Assembly (NCBI RefSeq): GCF_006861675.1
Contig: NZ_SGJB01000008.1
Location: 1-64,000, forward strand
Direction of reading: 5' to 3'
Length of the DNA: 64,000 nt
Origin: Peptacetobacter hominis
Lineage (GTDB): Bacteria > Bacillota > Clostridia > Peptostreptococcales > Peptostreptococcaceae
Part shown: piece after piece, positions 45,853 through 54,896 of the stretch
How positions within the stretch are numbered: the stretch's first letter is position 1
How the letters are laid out: every line of letters begins with the position of its first letter
Translations under genes and position numbers: made by a program
Notes under the pieces: generated by a model
What the model was told of the DNA's origin: nothing
Seen by the model: the letters and a program-made list of their open reading frames with translations, nothing else
The model's database searches: none

Positions 45853-47103
45853 CTATTCACTTTTTTCTTCTATAGATTTTCTAAGCATCCAATCTACATC
45901 GACGTCCACATCAAGTTTCATCTTAACTATCTGTCTTGGATGAGGAGCTGATTCTATCGGCTCTCCATCTTCATTGTACATCTCAAGTATTTTTGCGTAC
46001 ATAGTCTCTTTATATGGAGCCATTATCTCTATATCTTCACCTACAGACATTTTGTTTCTCTGCTCAACTATTGCAAGTCCAGTTTCCTCGTCATGCCCTC
46101 TTACTACACCTATAAAATCGTAGTTTCTTACATAAGAAGCTGACTGATAGTTCTGGTCCTCTGTATCCGGTTTTTTAAGATAGAATCCTGTTGTGAAATG
46201 TCTATGACTTCCTTTTTTAAGTTCTTCCATCCACATTGGGTTGAATTTCCAGTTTTCAGGATCTTCATAGTATGCATCTATTGCCATTCTGTATGCTCTT
46301 ACAACTGTAGCTACATAATATGCGGTCTTCATTCTTCCTTCTATTTTAAGACTCATTATTCCAGATTCTATAAGTTCAGGAATATGTTCTATCATACAAA
46401 GGTCTTTTGAGTTGAAGAAGAAAGTTCCTCTTTCATCCTCGTATACAGGGAAATATTCACCTGGTCTTTTTTCTTCCATTAGATAATACTGCCATCTGCA
46501 TGACTGAGCGCATGATCCCTTGTTTGCTTCTCTTCCTGTCATATAGTTACTTATAAGACATCTTCCTGAGTATGAAATACACATTGCTCCATGCATAAAT
46601 GCCTCTATATCCATATCTGCTGGAGTTTTTTCTCTTATTTCTTTTATCTCATCAAAAGACATTTCTCTGGCAACTACGACTCTTTTTATACCCTGATTGT
46701 ACCAGAAGTTTGCACTTTCATAGTTTGTTGTATTCGCCTGTGTACTCAGATGAAGTTCCATATCAGGTACTACTCTTTTTGCAACACTTATAACTCCCGG
46801 GTCAGATACTATTATCGCATCTACTCCTATTCTCTGAAGTTCAAGAAGATACGCGTCAAGTTCTTTGAAGTCCTCGTTGTGAGGTATTATATTTACCGTA
46901 ACATATACTTTTCTATCTCTTTCGTGTGCAAATTTTACACCCTCTGCCATATCTTCTATGCTGAAGTTTTTGGCAGCAGATCTCATTCCGAATACCTCTC
47001 CACCTATATATACTGCATCTGCTCCGTATATTATGGCTGTTTTTAATTTCTCTAAATCTCCTGCAGGTGCAAGAAGTTCTGCTCTCTGCTGTTTATTTAT
47101 CAT
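45853..47103 (-). CDS. trhP: Peptidase U32 family protein, TrhP-like tRNA hydroxylation enzyme
   Basis: U32-family protein of 416 residues. The family signature IEAFMHGAMCISYSGRCLIS is intact, followed by cysteines in KGSCAQSCRWQYYL. In B. subtilis the U32 proteins YrrN and YrrO (TrhP) form 5-hydroxyuridine at the tRNA wobble position and lie directly after mltG (yrrL) and trmR (yrrM). The same order occurs here, so a tRNA-hydroxylation role is far more likely than proteolysis. Only one U32 gene is present in this cluster. Its start overlaps trmR by 11 bp. Confidence 0.88.
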   Translation of the reverse strand: MINKQQRAELLAPAGDLEKLKTAIIYGADAVYIGGEVFGMRSAAKNFSIEDMAEGVKFAHERDRKVYVTVNIIPHNEDFKELDAYLLELQRIGVDAIIVSDPGVISVAKRVVPDMELHLSTQANTTNYESANFWYNQGIKRVVVAREMSFDEIKEIREKTPADMDIEAFMHGAMCISYSGRCLISNYMTGREANKGSCAQSCRWQYYLMEEKRPGEYFPVYEDERGTFFFNSKDLCMIEHIPELIESGIMSLKIEGRMKTAYYVATVVRAYRMAIDAYYEDPENWKFNPMWMEELKKGSHRHFTTGFYLKKPDTEDQNYQSASYVRNYDFIGVVRGHDEETGLAIVEQRNKMSVGEDIEIMAPYKETMYAKILEMYNEDGEPIESAPHPRQIVKMKLDVDVDVDWMLRKSIEEKSE

Positions 47104-47758
47104 CTTTTCTTTCTCCCTCCTTATAACTAAGCGCTACCCCATCTCCTATTGGTATAAGCGATGTACTAAGATAGTCGCAACTACATATATAATCCAGATA
47201 GTTTCTCATTCTTTTTACTATCGTCTTCTTTCTTCTTACCACAAAATCGTCGTGCGCAACCATTCCTTTGTATAAAATATTGTCAGAAACAACAAGTCCT
47301 CCTGTTTTTACCTTGTCTATTACAAGATCGAAGAACAACTGATACTGTCCTTTTGCAGCATCTATAAATACCATATCAAATTCTCCATCCACTGACTTTA
47401 ATGTTTCCTCTGCATCGCCTTCAAGTATTGTGATGTTATTTTCAAGTCCGGCTCTTTTTATATTTTCCTTTGCCTTTTCTATCATTTTTTCGTTTCTTTC
47501 AGTAGTTATTATCTCCACGTCAGGCCCTGCTATACTCGCAAAGAATATAGATGAATAACCTATAGCGCATCCTACCTCAAGAATTCTCTTTGGTTTTGTC
47601 AGCTTGAGCATAACCTTAAGAAGGTCGGAAACCTCTTTGTGAATTATTGGAACACTATTTTCCTCGGCATATATCTCAAGCTCTCTCAAAAGTCCATCCT
47701 TTTCCTGAAGAGTTTCTCTTATATACTCTTCTACAAGATCATTGACTATATTGCTCAT
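47093..47758 (-). CDS. trmR: tRNA 5-hydroxyuridine O-methyltransferase TrmR (YrrM-like)
   Basis: Class I SAM-dependent O-methyltransferase, 221 residues. The SAM loop is ILEVGCAIGYSSIFFA, with acidic residues in TERNEKM, and the metal and catalytic segment DMVFIDAAKGQYQLFFD is followed by VVSDNILYKG. The fold is that of catechol-type methyltransferases. Its position between mltG and the U32 gene identifies it as the YrrM/TrmR homolog, which methylates ho5U34 to mo5U34. Confidence 0.87.
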   Translation of the reverse strand: MSNIVNDLVEEYIRETLQEKDGLLRELEIYAEENSVPIIHKEVSDLLKVMLKLTKPKRILEVGCAIGYSSIFFASIAGPDVEIITTERNEKMIEKAKENIKRAGLENNITILEGDAEETLKSVDGEFDMVFIDAAKGQYQLFFDLVIDKVKTGGLVVSDNILYKGMVAHDDFVVRRKKTIVKRMRNYLDYICSCDYLSTSLIPIGDGVALSYKEGERKDDK

Positions 47759-47811
47759 TATATCTCCCTTTCTTTTACAGCAACTGAATTTCGCTGTTAT
47801 TTTTATAAGAC

Positions 47812-48867
47812 TTATTTATTTTTTTCTCTTTGTTCTTTGTACCGTTTCTCATTTTTTAGATGTTCTTTATATGTTTTTGCATAGTTGTTTCCACCGCCAT
47901 CTGTTTTTGCTACAAAATACAGATAATCTGTATCCGCCGGCTCAAGAGCTGCCTCTATCGATTCTATAGACGGATTCGCTATAGGAGTAGGTGGAAGTCC
48001 TTTGTATTTATATGAATTGTATGGAGATTCTATTTTAAGGTCGTCATAGCTTACAACCTGTTTTCTCTCTCCAAGTGCGTACTGTATTGTAGCATCAGAC
48101 TGAAGTGCCATATCTATCTTTAATCTATTGTAAAATACACTAGCTATAAGAGGTCTATCTTCATCAAGTACTGCCTCTTTTTCAACTATAGATGCCATTT
48201 TTATAACATCATAGAAATCCAGTTTTTTATCTTCCTGTATTTTTCTGTATTTCTCGCTGTACTCTGAATCGAACTTGGCAAGCATTTTTTCTATTATTTC
48301 CTGCTCTGTATCGTCTTCATTGCAGTAATAAGTACTTGGATAAAGGAATCCCTCAAGACTTGTTATTTTTTCGTCGTCAAGGAATGAAAACTTATCCCTG
48401 AATTTTGAAGGTGATGATATCAGTTCTTTATATACACTTTCCTGACCAAGTCCAAGACCTACAAGAGTATCTATTATTTCCCGGGAAGTTTCTCCTTCCT
48501 TCACTGTTACTTTAGGACCCGAATGATAGTTTTTACCGTCGGCTATATCATTTATTATCTCTTCATTTGTATATGCCTGTGTAAAAAGATATTCTCCCGC
48601 TTTAAGTTCAGCTCCTCTACCACTTCTTTTCACGTTTAATTTGAATACTGTTTCATTTTTTATAAGTTTTGCATCTTTCAGTATTTCTGCCATCTGATTT
48701 AAACTGGCTCCTTTTGGTATTTCTATAATCACTTTTTTTTCTGCATTCACATCATACGGTCCAGACAGATTTGAATATGTGAAATATCCAGCTGCTATAA
48801 CTACCAATAATACTACTACAGAAACTATCCGTAATTTTCCTTTTTTTCCTGATTTTGAATTATTCAT
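47812..48867 (-). CDS. mltG: Endolytic murein transglycosylase MltG
   Basis: Membrane-anchored lytic transglycosylase that ends nascent glycan strands. The N-terminus has a short basic region and one membrane segment (VSVVVLLVVIAAGYFTYS, residues about 16-33). A LysM-like region (EIPKGASLNQMAEIL) follows, then the YceG domain with the catalytic Glu in ASIVEKEAVLDEDRPLIASV and the conserved LQSDATIQYALG and SPYNSYKYKGLPPTPIANPS. The length is 351 residues. It heads the trmR-trhP operon. Confidence 0.95.
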   Translation of the reverse strand: MNNSKSGKKGKLRIVSVVVLLVVIAAGYFTYSNLSGPYDVNAEKKVIIEIPKGASLNQMAEILKDAKLIKNETVFKLNVKRSGRGAELKAGEYLFTQAYTNEEIINDIADGKNYHSGPKVTVKEGETSREIIDTLVGLGLGQESVYKELISSPSKFRDKFSFLDDEKITSLEGFLYPSTYYCNEDDTEQEIIEKMLAKFDSEYSEKYRKIQEDKKLDFYDVIKMASIVEKEAVLDEDRPLIASVFYNRLKIDMALQSDATIQYALGERKQVVSYDDLKIESPYNSYKYKGLPPTPIANPSIESIEAALEPADTDYLYFVAKTDGGGNNYAKTYKEHLKNEKRYKEQREKNK

Positions 48868-49029
48868 ATTAATCTCTCCTGTATAAGTTTAACTTTTTAT
48901 AGTTTGCTTATCTTATATATTATACGGCTGCTTATGATAAATTTCAAATCATTTTGTGTTATATATAGTTAATTTATATTTTTACCAAATATTTTTTATT
49001 TTCTAAAATATCTCTTTGCAAAATAAAAA

Positions 49030-49049
49030 CCCGACCTGACAAGATCGGG
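49030..49049 (-). terminator. Terminator of the Xer-like gene
   Basis: CCCGA (49030-49034) pairs with TCGGG (49045-49049) with extra pairing inside, followed by TTTTTATTTT on the minus strand. It ends the envelope cluster that starts with steA. Confidence 0.8.
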
Positions 49050-49084
49050 AATGTTATAAATATTTATAAATTGTTTTATTATTG

Positions 49085-49960
49085 CTATTTTCTTGGATGT
49101 TTTGTACTCATTTCTTTTCTTATATTTGCATCTATACAGTTTATATAAGACTGTATACTAGCAAGATTGCTGTTTCCAAGAATTCTGTTTACTGTAGCTA
49201 TATTGGCCCCATGATTTATCATATGTATAGCAAATGAATGTCTAAGCATAGTTGGATTTATATTTTTATTTATATTGGCCTTCTGTGAATATTTTTTAAT
49301 TATTTTCCACAGTCCCTGTCTTGTAAATCTTTTTCCCAAAGAGCTTACAAACAAAGCGTTTTCTTCATTGTCTGCAAGTTTCGGTCTCGAAATTTCAATA
49401 TATCTGCTTAGATATATTCTTGTAGTATCTATTATTGGTATAACTCTACTGTGCTTAGGTGTTTTACATATTATATGATCAAGTTCATCTGAAACATCAG
49501 ATAAATTAAGTTCTACAAGCTCAGATACTTTCATTCCTGTTCCATAAAGAATCTCAAATATCGCCTTGTCCCTTATTCCAAGTTCTGAATTCATATCATC
49601 AAACGATAAAAGCTGCTCAACTTCTTTTTCTGTAAGAATTTCCATCTTCTCTTTTTTAACTTTTGGTTTTTTTATATTTCTCGAAGGATCTGTGCCGCTT
49701 TTTTTCATAAAAAATAGATAATCATGCAAAGATTTTATCGAAGATGTCATTCTGGCTGCTGTAGAAGCAGATATATTTTCTTTCTCCAATTCTACAAGAT
49801 AATTAAGTATATCTGCTTCTGTTACATCCTCCAGTGCTATTTTGTTTCTTTCCAGATAATCCGAATATTTTCTAAGATCTGTACCATAAGATGATACTGT
49901 ATTTGCCGATAGCTTTCTTGTATTTTTTATATACTCTAAATATTCGTTAATAGCTTCCAT
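49085..49960 (-). CDS. XerC/D-like tyrosine recombinase with substituted active site
   Basis: Full-length Xer-type protein of 291 residues with SAM-like N-terminal core-binding domain and C-terminal catalytic domain. Alignment by eye with E. coli XerD shows the nucleophile Tyr (Y272), the second Arg (R240 in TMLRHSFAIH) and the beta-hairpin Lys (K166). However, the first catalytic Arg is Lys (K144 in GTGMKVSEL), the first His is Thr (T237), and the His of LGHS is Asn (N263). Three of six catalytic positions are therefore changed. It may be inactive, dependent on a partner, or of altered function. It is the last gene of the steA cluster. Confidence 0.88.
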   Translation of the reverse strand: MEAINEYLEYIKNTRKLSANTVSSYGTDLRKYSDYLERNKIALEDVTEADILNYLVELEKENISASTAARMTSSIKSLHDYLFFMKKSGTDPSRNIKKPKVKKEKMEILTEKEVEQLLSFDDMNSELGIRDKAIFEILYGTGMKVSELVELNLSDVSDELDHIICKTPKHSRVIPIIDTTRIYLSRYIEISRPKLADNEENALFVSSLGKRFTRQGLWKIIKKYSQKANINKNINPTMLRHSFAIHMINHGANIATVNRILGNSNLASIQSYINCIDANIRKEMSTKHPRK

Positions 49961-50005
49961 TTAATACTCCTTTATTCAGTTGTAATCAACAAATAATCAA
50001 GCCGG

Positions 50006-51082
50006 CTATCTATTCGTTCTCTCAGTTATATAATATGCTGCAGTGCTTGCAGAATCAAAAAATTCCTTGTCTTCAGCATATCCTCGCCCCATACTTTTAA
50101 CTTTAAGTCCATAATGTCCTATATCATCTTCAGCATTGCTGTTTTCCATAAAGACAATGTTGTGTTTTTTGTCTATACCGCTTTTTTCTATCTGTTTTCT
50201 TATAGTTTCTTCTTTTTCTCCCCCGTATACAGTAAATACTATATCAGCTTTCTCATTTGCTATTTCTGAAAAAACTGTAATACTGTGATGTGATATTCCT
50301 CTATGTCTTTCTCTCATATCAGCAAAACTTATTCTAGGTATTGCCACTGCATTTCCACCAAGTTTTGCAACCGCGTCGATTATATGCCCCTGTTCTATTC
50401 CTGTAAATCCGTATTTTGTTCCTGTTCCGGCAATTCCAGGTCCCATGCCAACAAACACTGCATCAGCTTTGACTATTTCCTTTGCTGTTATAAGCGCTGT
50501 ATATATATTTATACATTCATAATCTCCGCCAAATGCATTGCCTATTGTTATTGTACTATCTATAAGTCCCTTATCCTTTAATGTCGCTACATTAAGGCTG
50601 AAATAAATAGGAAGTGCAGCACCATCTGTCATAATATAAACAAGTTTTTTGTCAGGATTGTTCCTTTTGTATGAAGCTGCAAAAGGTGCAAGCATACTAT
50701 GAAGAGTACCCACTGCAACATACATTCCATCAAGACTTTCAAACTCCTCAAATACATCATGGTATCTGCTTTCATGGTCTTCAACTGAATCGACATTTAC
50801 CTGCATAGGTGTATATCTAAGTTTCATTATATGTCCATCCTGTTCAAGATCTGATTCAATATTATCCAGATTGACAATTACATAATGATATCCACCTGTT
50901 CCCAGCGAAAGTTCAACCGCTGTAGTATTCAGTACAACCTGATCTCCTTCAGATACTTTTCCTGTCATTTTAGGATAGTTATATGCTCTTTGTATATCTC
51001 CATTTACATCAACTCTTATATCATCAAGATTTTCATTTTTTCTTCTTACTTCTACTACTCTTCCTATCTTTCTGCTCATCAT
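50006..51082 (-). CDS. DUF3866 family protein
   Basis: Uncharacterised 358-residue protein of the DUF3866 family. The N-terminus RKIGRVVEVRRKNENLDDIRV has a beta-rich look. The middle contains YVAVGTLHSMLAPFAA and the small-residue loop VFVGMGPGIAGTGTKYGFTG, and then GISHHSITVFSEIANE. No membrane segment or signal peptide is seen, so it is probably cytoplasmic. Members are often found beside SteA/SteB-type genes, as here. It is five bases from the phosphoglycosyltransferase gene. Function is unknown. Confidence 0.8.
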   Translation of the reverse strand: MMSRKIGRVVEVRRKNENLDDIRVDVNGDIQRAYNYPKMTGKVSEGDQVVLNTTAVELSLGTGGYHYVIVNLDNIESDLEQDGHIMKLRYTPMQVNVDSVEDHESRYHDVFEEFESLDGMYVAVGTLHSMLAPFAASYKRNNPDKKLVYIMTDGAALPIYFSLNVATLKDKGLIDSTITIGNAFGGDYECINIYTALITAKEIVKADAVFVGMGPGIAGTGTKYGFTGIEQGHIIDAVAKLGGNAVAIPRISFADMRERHRGISHHSITVFSEIANEKADIVFTVYGGEKEETIRKQIEKSGIDKKHNIVFMENSNAEDDIGHYGLKVKSMGRGYAEDKEFFDSASTAAYYITERTNR

Positions 51083-51087
51083 ATGAT

Positions 51088-51936
51088 TTACCTTCCCAAT
51101 CTGTCTATAAAGTTTAAGACCTTATTGTTTTCAATTATTTTTGTAAGAGAATATTTTTCCGTCAATATATGTATCAGTACAAGGAATATAAGCCACGCTA
51201 TCTTTACATCATTTGTGTAACCCATAACCATAAGTATTCCTATAGATATTCCAAGTACATTTGAACCTGCGTCTCCCATCATACATCTCGCCTTAAGATC
51301 TTCATTAAAATATGCAAGAACATTTGGTACAAGAAGGAATGGTAGAACTTTTACAAATCCGGTAAGAGTTATTATCATAGGTATCATTATTACAAGATAT
51401 ACCTTTATAGCTCTTCCAGGTCTAAGATCCATAAGGTTCATAAGATTTGTTGAAAGTGCTATAACAAGTGTGTTCAGACATAGTTCAAGAAGATTTTCAG
51501 AAAAGAATACTGATACAAGTATTCCTATGAATCCACCGAAAAGAGCCTTGAATCCACCTGTTGTAAGTTTTCCTTTGAAAAGACTTTTAAAATGTCCTTT
51601 CAGACCACTTACATTTCTGTTTCCTATTATATCGTCCATTATACCTGCAAATGCCATAGAAAAAACAGCTGATACAAATATAAATATATACGCCGCATTT
51701 TCTATGCTTCTTACAACAGATGCAAGAAGTATAGCATTTATTGTAAGCATCGGTATAAAAACTATCCCCATACTCACTGGTATCATATCTCCTTTGTAGT
51801 TTGGTCTTACTATATCTCCTTCTGTAAGCATCCCCTTAAAAAGAGGTATCATCAGAAATGTAAGAAGAAATCCCAATACGAAAAGTACTGCCATAACAGC
51901 ATTTCCGTCTATTGCATAAAGTGCCATATATTCCAT
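51088..51936 (-). CDS. MraY/WecA-family phosphoglycosyltransferase-like protein
   Basis: Polytopic membrane protein of 282 residues, about nine membrane segments, resembling polyprenyl-phosphate glycosyl-1-phosphate transferases. Conserved acidic positions appear in GIMDDIIGNRN (DD pair) and NLMNLMDLRPGRAIK, and MMGDAGSNVLG near residue 223 resembles the family's GDAGS loop. It probably attaches a sugar phosphate to a lipid carrier in the membrane. It overlaps the glycosyltransferase gene by one base. The final polymer is not known. The protein is shorter than MraY. Confidence 0.8.
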   Translation of the reverse strand: MEYMALYAIDGNAVMAVLFVLGFLLTFLMIPLFKGMLTEGDIVRPNYKGDMIPVSMGIVFIPMLTINAILLASVVRSIENAAYIFIFVSAVFSMAFAGIMDDIIGNRNVSGLKGHFKSLFKGKLTTGGFKALFGGFIGILVSVFFSENLLELCLNTLVIALSTNLMNLMDLRPGRAIKVYLVIMIPMIITLTGFVKVLPFLLVPNVLAYFNEDLKARCMMGDAGSNVLGISIGILMVMGYTNDVKIAWLIFLVLIHILTEKYSLTKIIENNKVLNFIDRLGR

Positions 51937-52634
51937 TATTTAGCACCCCATTCCTTTTTCTTCTGTTTTACTACTTTTTTAATGTGGTAATACTGCTTTC
52001 CTCTATGGATAAATCCTTTTAAATCTCTTCCAGTTTCATTGTGTGTCATCTGCACAAGAACTTCTTTTATTCTATATCCCCACTTTAGGATATCTATACT
52101 CATTCCTACTTCAACGCCATATCCATAAGGAATTTCATCAAATCTTTCTATTACTTCTCTTTTGAATATTCTCTGTCCTGATATACTTGCATTAAGTTCC
52201 ACACCTGTCATTTCAAGTACTGAATTTTTGGCAAGACCTTTTACAAATCCCATACCGCCTTTTTTCTTTGCTCTAGGGAACTGTGCGATCGTAACATCTG
52301 CTTCATCATCTAAAACAGGTTTTATAAGTTTTATTACTTCAGAAGAACATGAACCAAGATCTGCATCAAGAAATCCTATTATGTCGGCATTTTTTAATGC
52401 TTCCTTTATTCCAAAGTTAAGAGCATATCCCTTTCCTCTGTTTCTATCCAATCTGAAAACTTTTACTTTTTCACTTTTTACAGATTTGGCCTCTGATTCT
52501 GTATTATCAGAAGATCCATCATCTACAACTATTATCTCGTCTATCTCATCTATACCTATTATACCATTCAGTGTGTTTTTTATTCTTTCACCTTCATTGT
52601 ATGCAGGTACTATGATACTAGTATAATTATTCAT
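51936..52634 (-). CDS. Family 2 glycosyltransferase
   Basis: GT-A fold glycosyltransferase, 232 residues. The nucleotide-sugar site has TSIIVPAYNEGERI, VVDDGSSDNTES and IGFLDADLGS (DxD motif). The acceptor region includes SGQRIFKREVIERFDEIPYG. There is no C-terminal membrane segment. It ends with a basic stretch (KKVVKQKKKEWGAK) that could contact the membrane. It is placed with the phosphoglycosyltransferase and SteA/SteB, suggesting lipid-linked glycan synthesis at the division site, which is inference. Confidence 0.88.
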   Translation of the reverse strand: MNNYTSIIVPAYNEGERIKNTLNGIIGIDEIDEIIVVDDGSSDNTESEAKSVKSEKVKVFRLDRNRGKGYALNFGIKEALKNADIIGFLDADLGSCSSEVIKLIKPVLDDEADVTIAQFPRAKKKGGMGFVKGLAKNSVLEMTGVELNASISGQRIFKREVIERFDEIPYGYGVEVGMSIDILKWGYRIKEVLVQMTHNETGRDLKGFIHRGKQYYHIKKVVKQKKKEWGAK

Positions 52635-52643
52635 AAAAACCTC

Positions 52644-53519
52644 CTATTCATCAAAAGGCATTATTGATGCAGCTGTATCTCTTCTTCCGAAATTTCCTAC
52701 TATATTTTCTTCTGAAAGAAGTGATACAAGTGAATATATACCTGTTTTTTCATTGGTATTATCTACTGTTGCAACTTTTGATGATGCATATTCAGATACA
52801 TATGAAGTTTTTGAAGATGATGACTCAGCTTCTACAACATATTTATTCTGAGATTTAAGTTTTGATACTATATACTTATCAAGAGCTTCAAACTGTGTCT
52901 TTGAATTTTCAGCTTCAGAATCAGTAAGTATTACTGTTGAAGTATATGAAGAATAATTTTCTGAACCTGTAGTAAACTCTATCATTTTAAGATTTTTAAG
53001 TGGCTCAAGTTTTTCTTCTGCATCTCCTCTTTTTATACAATCAAATACATATGAAGATACATCTTCAGCTGTTTTCAGATTTTCACCTGTCTCTTTTGCT
53101 GCTTTTGCTATTATATTCTTATCTGTAGCTTCTTTGTTGAATACAAGCTCAAACGCAACATTTCCATCATAGTTCATTATTATATTTTTTATGTTGTCCA
53201 TATTTGAAGTTTTTCCATATGTAGATATAACTCCTATATTTTTTCCTGATAGAGATACTTCTCCCAGCTGCATATCACTTTCATTTACAAAATTTATAAG
53301 TTCACTGTATTTTCTCTCTGTTTCAGAAAGAGTTTTCTCTACACCTTCTTTTTCTTCCTTTATACTTCCAAACTCTTTATCAAGCTCACTTATTATTTCT
53401 GCCTGCTGTTTGCTGAGTTCTTCATTATTGTTAAGGTTAAATCCTACTATTATACCAACTCCAAGTGCAAGAAATATAGCACCTATTGTTACTACATAGT
53501 ATTTCATATTTATGTTCAT
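52644..53519 (-). CDS. steB: SteB-like septal membrane protein (copper transporter MctB family)
   Basis: A 291-residue protein with one N-terminal membrane segment (VVTIGAIFLALGVGIIVGF), a coiled coil (about 32-75) and an extracytoplasmic domain. It belongs to the family often labelled copper transporter (MctB). In Corynebacterium, SteA and SteB act together at the septum and recruit a murein hydrolase activator. The gene directly follows steA here, which favours SteB over a copper-transport role. No metal-binding cluster is evident. Confidence 0.78.
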   Translation of the reverse strand: MNINMKYYVVTIGAIFLALGVGIIVGFNLNNNEELSKQQAEIISELDKEFGSIKEEKEGVEKTLSETERKYSELINFVNESDMQLGEVSLSGKNIGVISTYGKTSNMDNIKNIIMNYDGNVAFELVFNKEATDKNIIAKAAKETGENLKTAEDVSSYVFDCIKRGDAEEKLEPLKNLKMIEFTTGSENYSSYTSTVILTDSEAENSKTQFEALDKYIVSKLKSQNKYVVEAESSSSKTSYVSEYASSKVATVDNTNEKTGIYSLVSLLSEENIVGNFGRRDTAASIMPFDE

Positions 53520-53536
53520 ATTTTTCCTCCATAATT

Positions 53537-54658
53537 CTACATATTAAGCATAAATCTAAGCTTTATCTGCATAATCTGCATAAACTGTTTCATTCCCGGT
53601 GAAAGTGATGCAAGTATAAGTACCGGGAAAAGAGCTGTTGCTATAAGCGCCCATATGTATTTTATTTTAAGCTTACTTCTGTAAAGTACGTTTACTCCTT
53701 TTGCATCTATAAGCTTTGATCCTATTTTCATTCTTACAAGGAAAGTACTTGCCATACCTTTTCTTCCTTTTTCAAGGAAGTCTATGATATTTGAGTGTGT
53801 TCCAAGCGCCACTATTATCTCGGCTTTATACTCATATGCTATAAGCATAGCTATATCCTCGCTTGTTCCCGGAGCTGGAAATACCACAGCATCTAGTCCA
53901 AGATCATTTACTCTTTTAAGCCCCGGAGCTCTTCCATCTGTGTAAGCATGTACAACTATTTCCTTTGCAGCCTTAAGAGCCTCATCAGTTACACTGTCCA
54001 TATCACCAACTACAACATCCGGCTTGTATCCGAATTCCATAAGAGCATCTGCTCCACCGTCAACTCCAACCAGAACCGGCTTCATTTCTTCTATATATGA
54101 AGTCATCGCTGCAAGGTCTTCCTTGAAGTCCTGTCCTCTTACTACTATAAGTACATGTCTATCTTTGTAATCTGTTTTTACCTTTGGAATCTCAACTTCT
54201 CCAAGTATAAATCCCTTTTCTTTTTTGGCATATTCTATTGTATTGTCTATAAATCTGTCAAGTTCTTCTCCCAGATTTTCATAAGCAGCCTTTATCTGCT
54301 GTGCAACCTTTTCTTTTGTGAGTATATCTCCCTGTGCAATAAGTTCTCCATCTCTGTATACTTTTCCATCCTCGACGGTTACAGTTTCTCCCTCTTTAAA
54401 GGTTTCAAAAGCATCCTCTCCGATTCTATCTATTATAAGAATATTGTTTTCAGTCAGAATCCCTGGACCTTTATTTGGATATCTCCCACTTATTGAAGGC
54501 GCCGCATTTATAACCAGTTTTACTTTTGCTTCTACAAGAGAGTTTGCCGCAACCTCATCTATATCTACATGATTTATTACAGCTATTTCGCCGGCATTTA
54601 TTCTCTTGGCAAGCTTTTTAGTTTTTCGGTCTACCCTTATAGGTGCCTTAATATTCAT
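53537..54658 (-). CDS. steA: SteA-like cytokinetic ring protein
   Basis: A 373-residue protein with a thiamin pyrophosphokinase-like domain: PVLVGVDGGADALMEFGYKPDVVVGDMDSV is the core (seen as VGVDGGADALMEFGYKPD and VVGDMDSV). A C-terminal membrane segment (IWALIATALFPVLILASL, about 335-352) anchors it. The N-terminal part has NAAPSISGRYPNKGPGILTE, conserved in the SteA family. It is the first gene of the envelope cluster, with an extended -10 promoter upstream. The catalytic function of the kinase-like domain is unproven. Confidence 0.82.
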   Translation of the reverse strand: MNIKAPIRVDRKTKKLAKRINAGEIAVINHVDIDEVAANSLVEAKVKLVINAAPSISGRYPNKGPGILTENNILIIDRIGEDAFETFKEGETVTVEDGKVYRDGELIAQGDILTKEKVAQQIKAAYENLGEELDRFIDNTIEYAKKEKGFILGEVEIPKVKTDYKDRHVLIVVRGQDFKEDLAAMTSYIEEMKPVLVGVDGGADALMEFGYKPDVVVGDMDSVTDEALKAAKEIVVHAYTDGRAPGLKRVNDLGLDAVVFPAPGTSEDIAMLIAYEYKAEIIVALGTHSNIIDFLEKGRKGMASTFLVRMKIGSKLIDAKGVNVLYRSKLKIKYIWALIATALFPVLILASLSPGMKQFMQIMQIKLRFMLNM

Positions 54659-54691
54659 ATATAACCCTCCAAATTTTTTAAAATCACTACT

Positions 54692-54700
54692 ATTATACCA
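54692..54700 (-). promoter_or_regulatory. Extended -10 promoter of the steA cluster
   Basis: TGGTATAAT (54700-54692) fits an extended -10 element about 35 bp before the steA start. The -35 region is poor. The remaining 54701-54850 is very AT-rich and holds no gene. Confidence 0.5.
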
Positions 54701-54853
54701 TTACTTCAACCTAAAATAAATATTTTATGATTATATGTGTATACTACTACTATATAAAATAATATATTTTACTATAATTATCCATACAAATTCAAATACA
54801 ATACAAATAAATAATATATTTGTTCAGATACCAAATATATTTCACATAATAAA

Positions 54854-54885
54854 ACACGCACATAAAAACATATCTCTGTGCGTGT
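54854..54885 (-). terminator. Terminator of recN
   Basis: The stem ACACGCACA (54854-54862) pairs with TGTGCGTGT (54877-54885), followed by TTTTATTAT on the minus strand. Confidence 0.88.
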
Positions 54886-54896
54886 ATTTTTAATTT

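Noticed and set aside
49085..49960. Xer-like gene as a phage or integron integrase
   Set aside because: Length, domain layout and the surrounding chromosomal genes fit Xer proteins, and no attachment site or phage genes are present.
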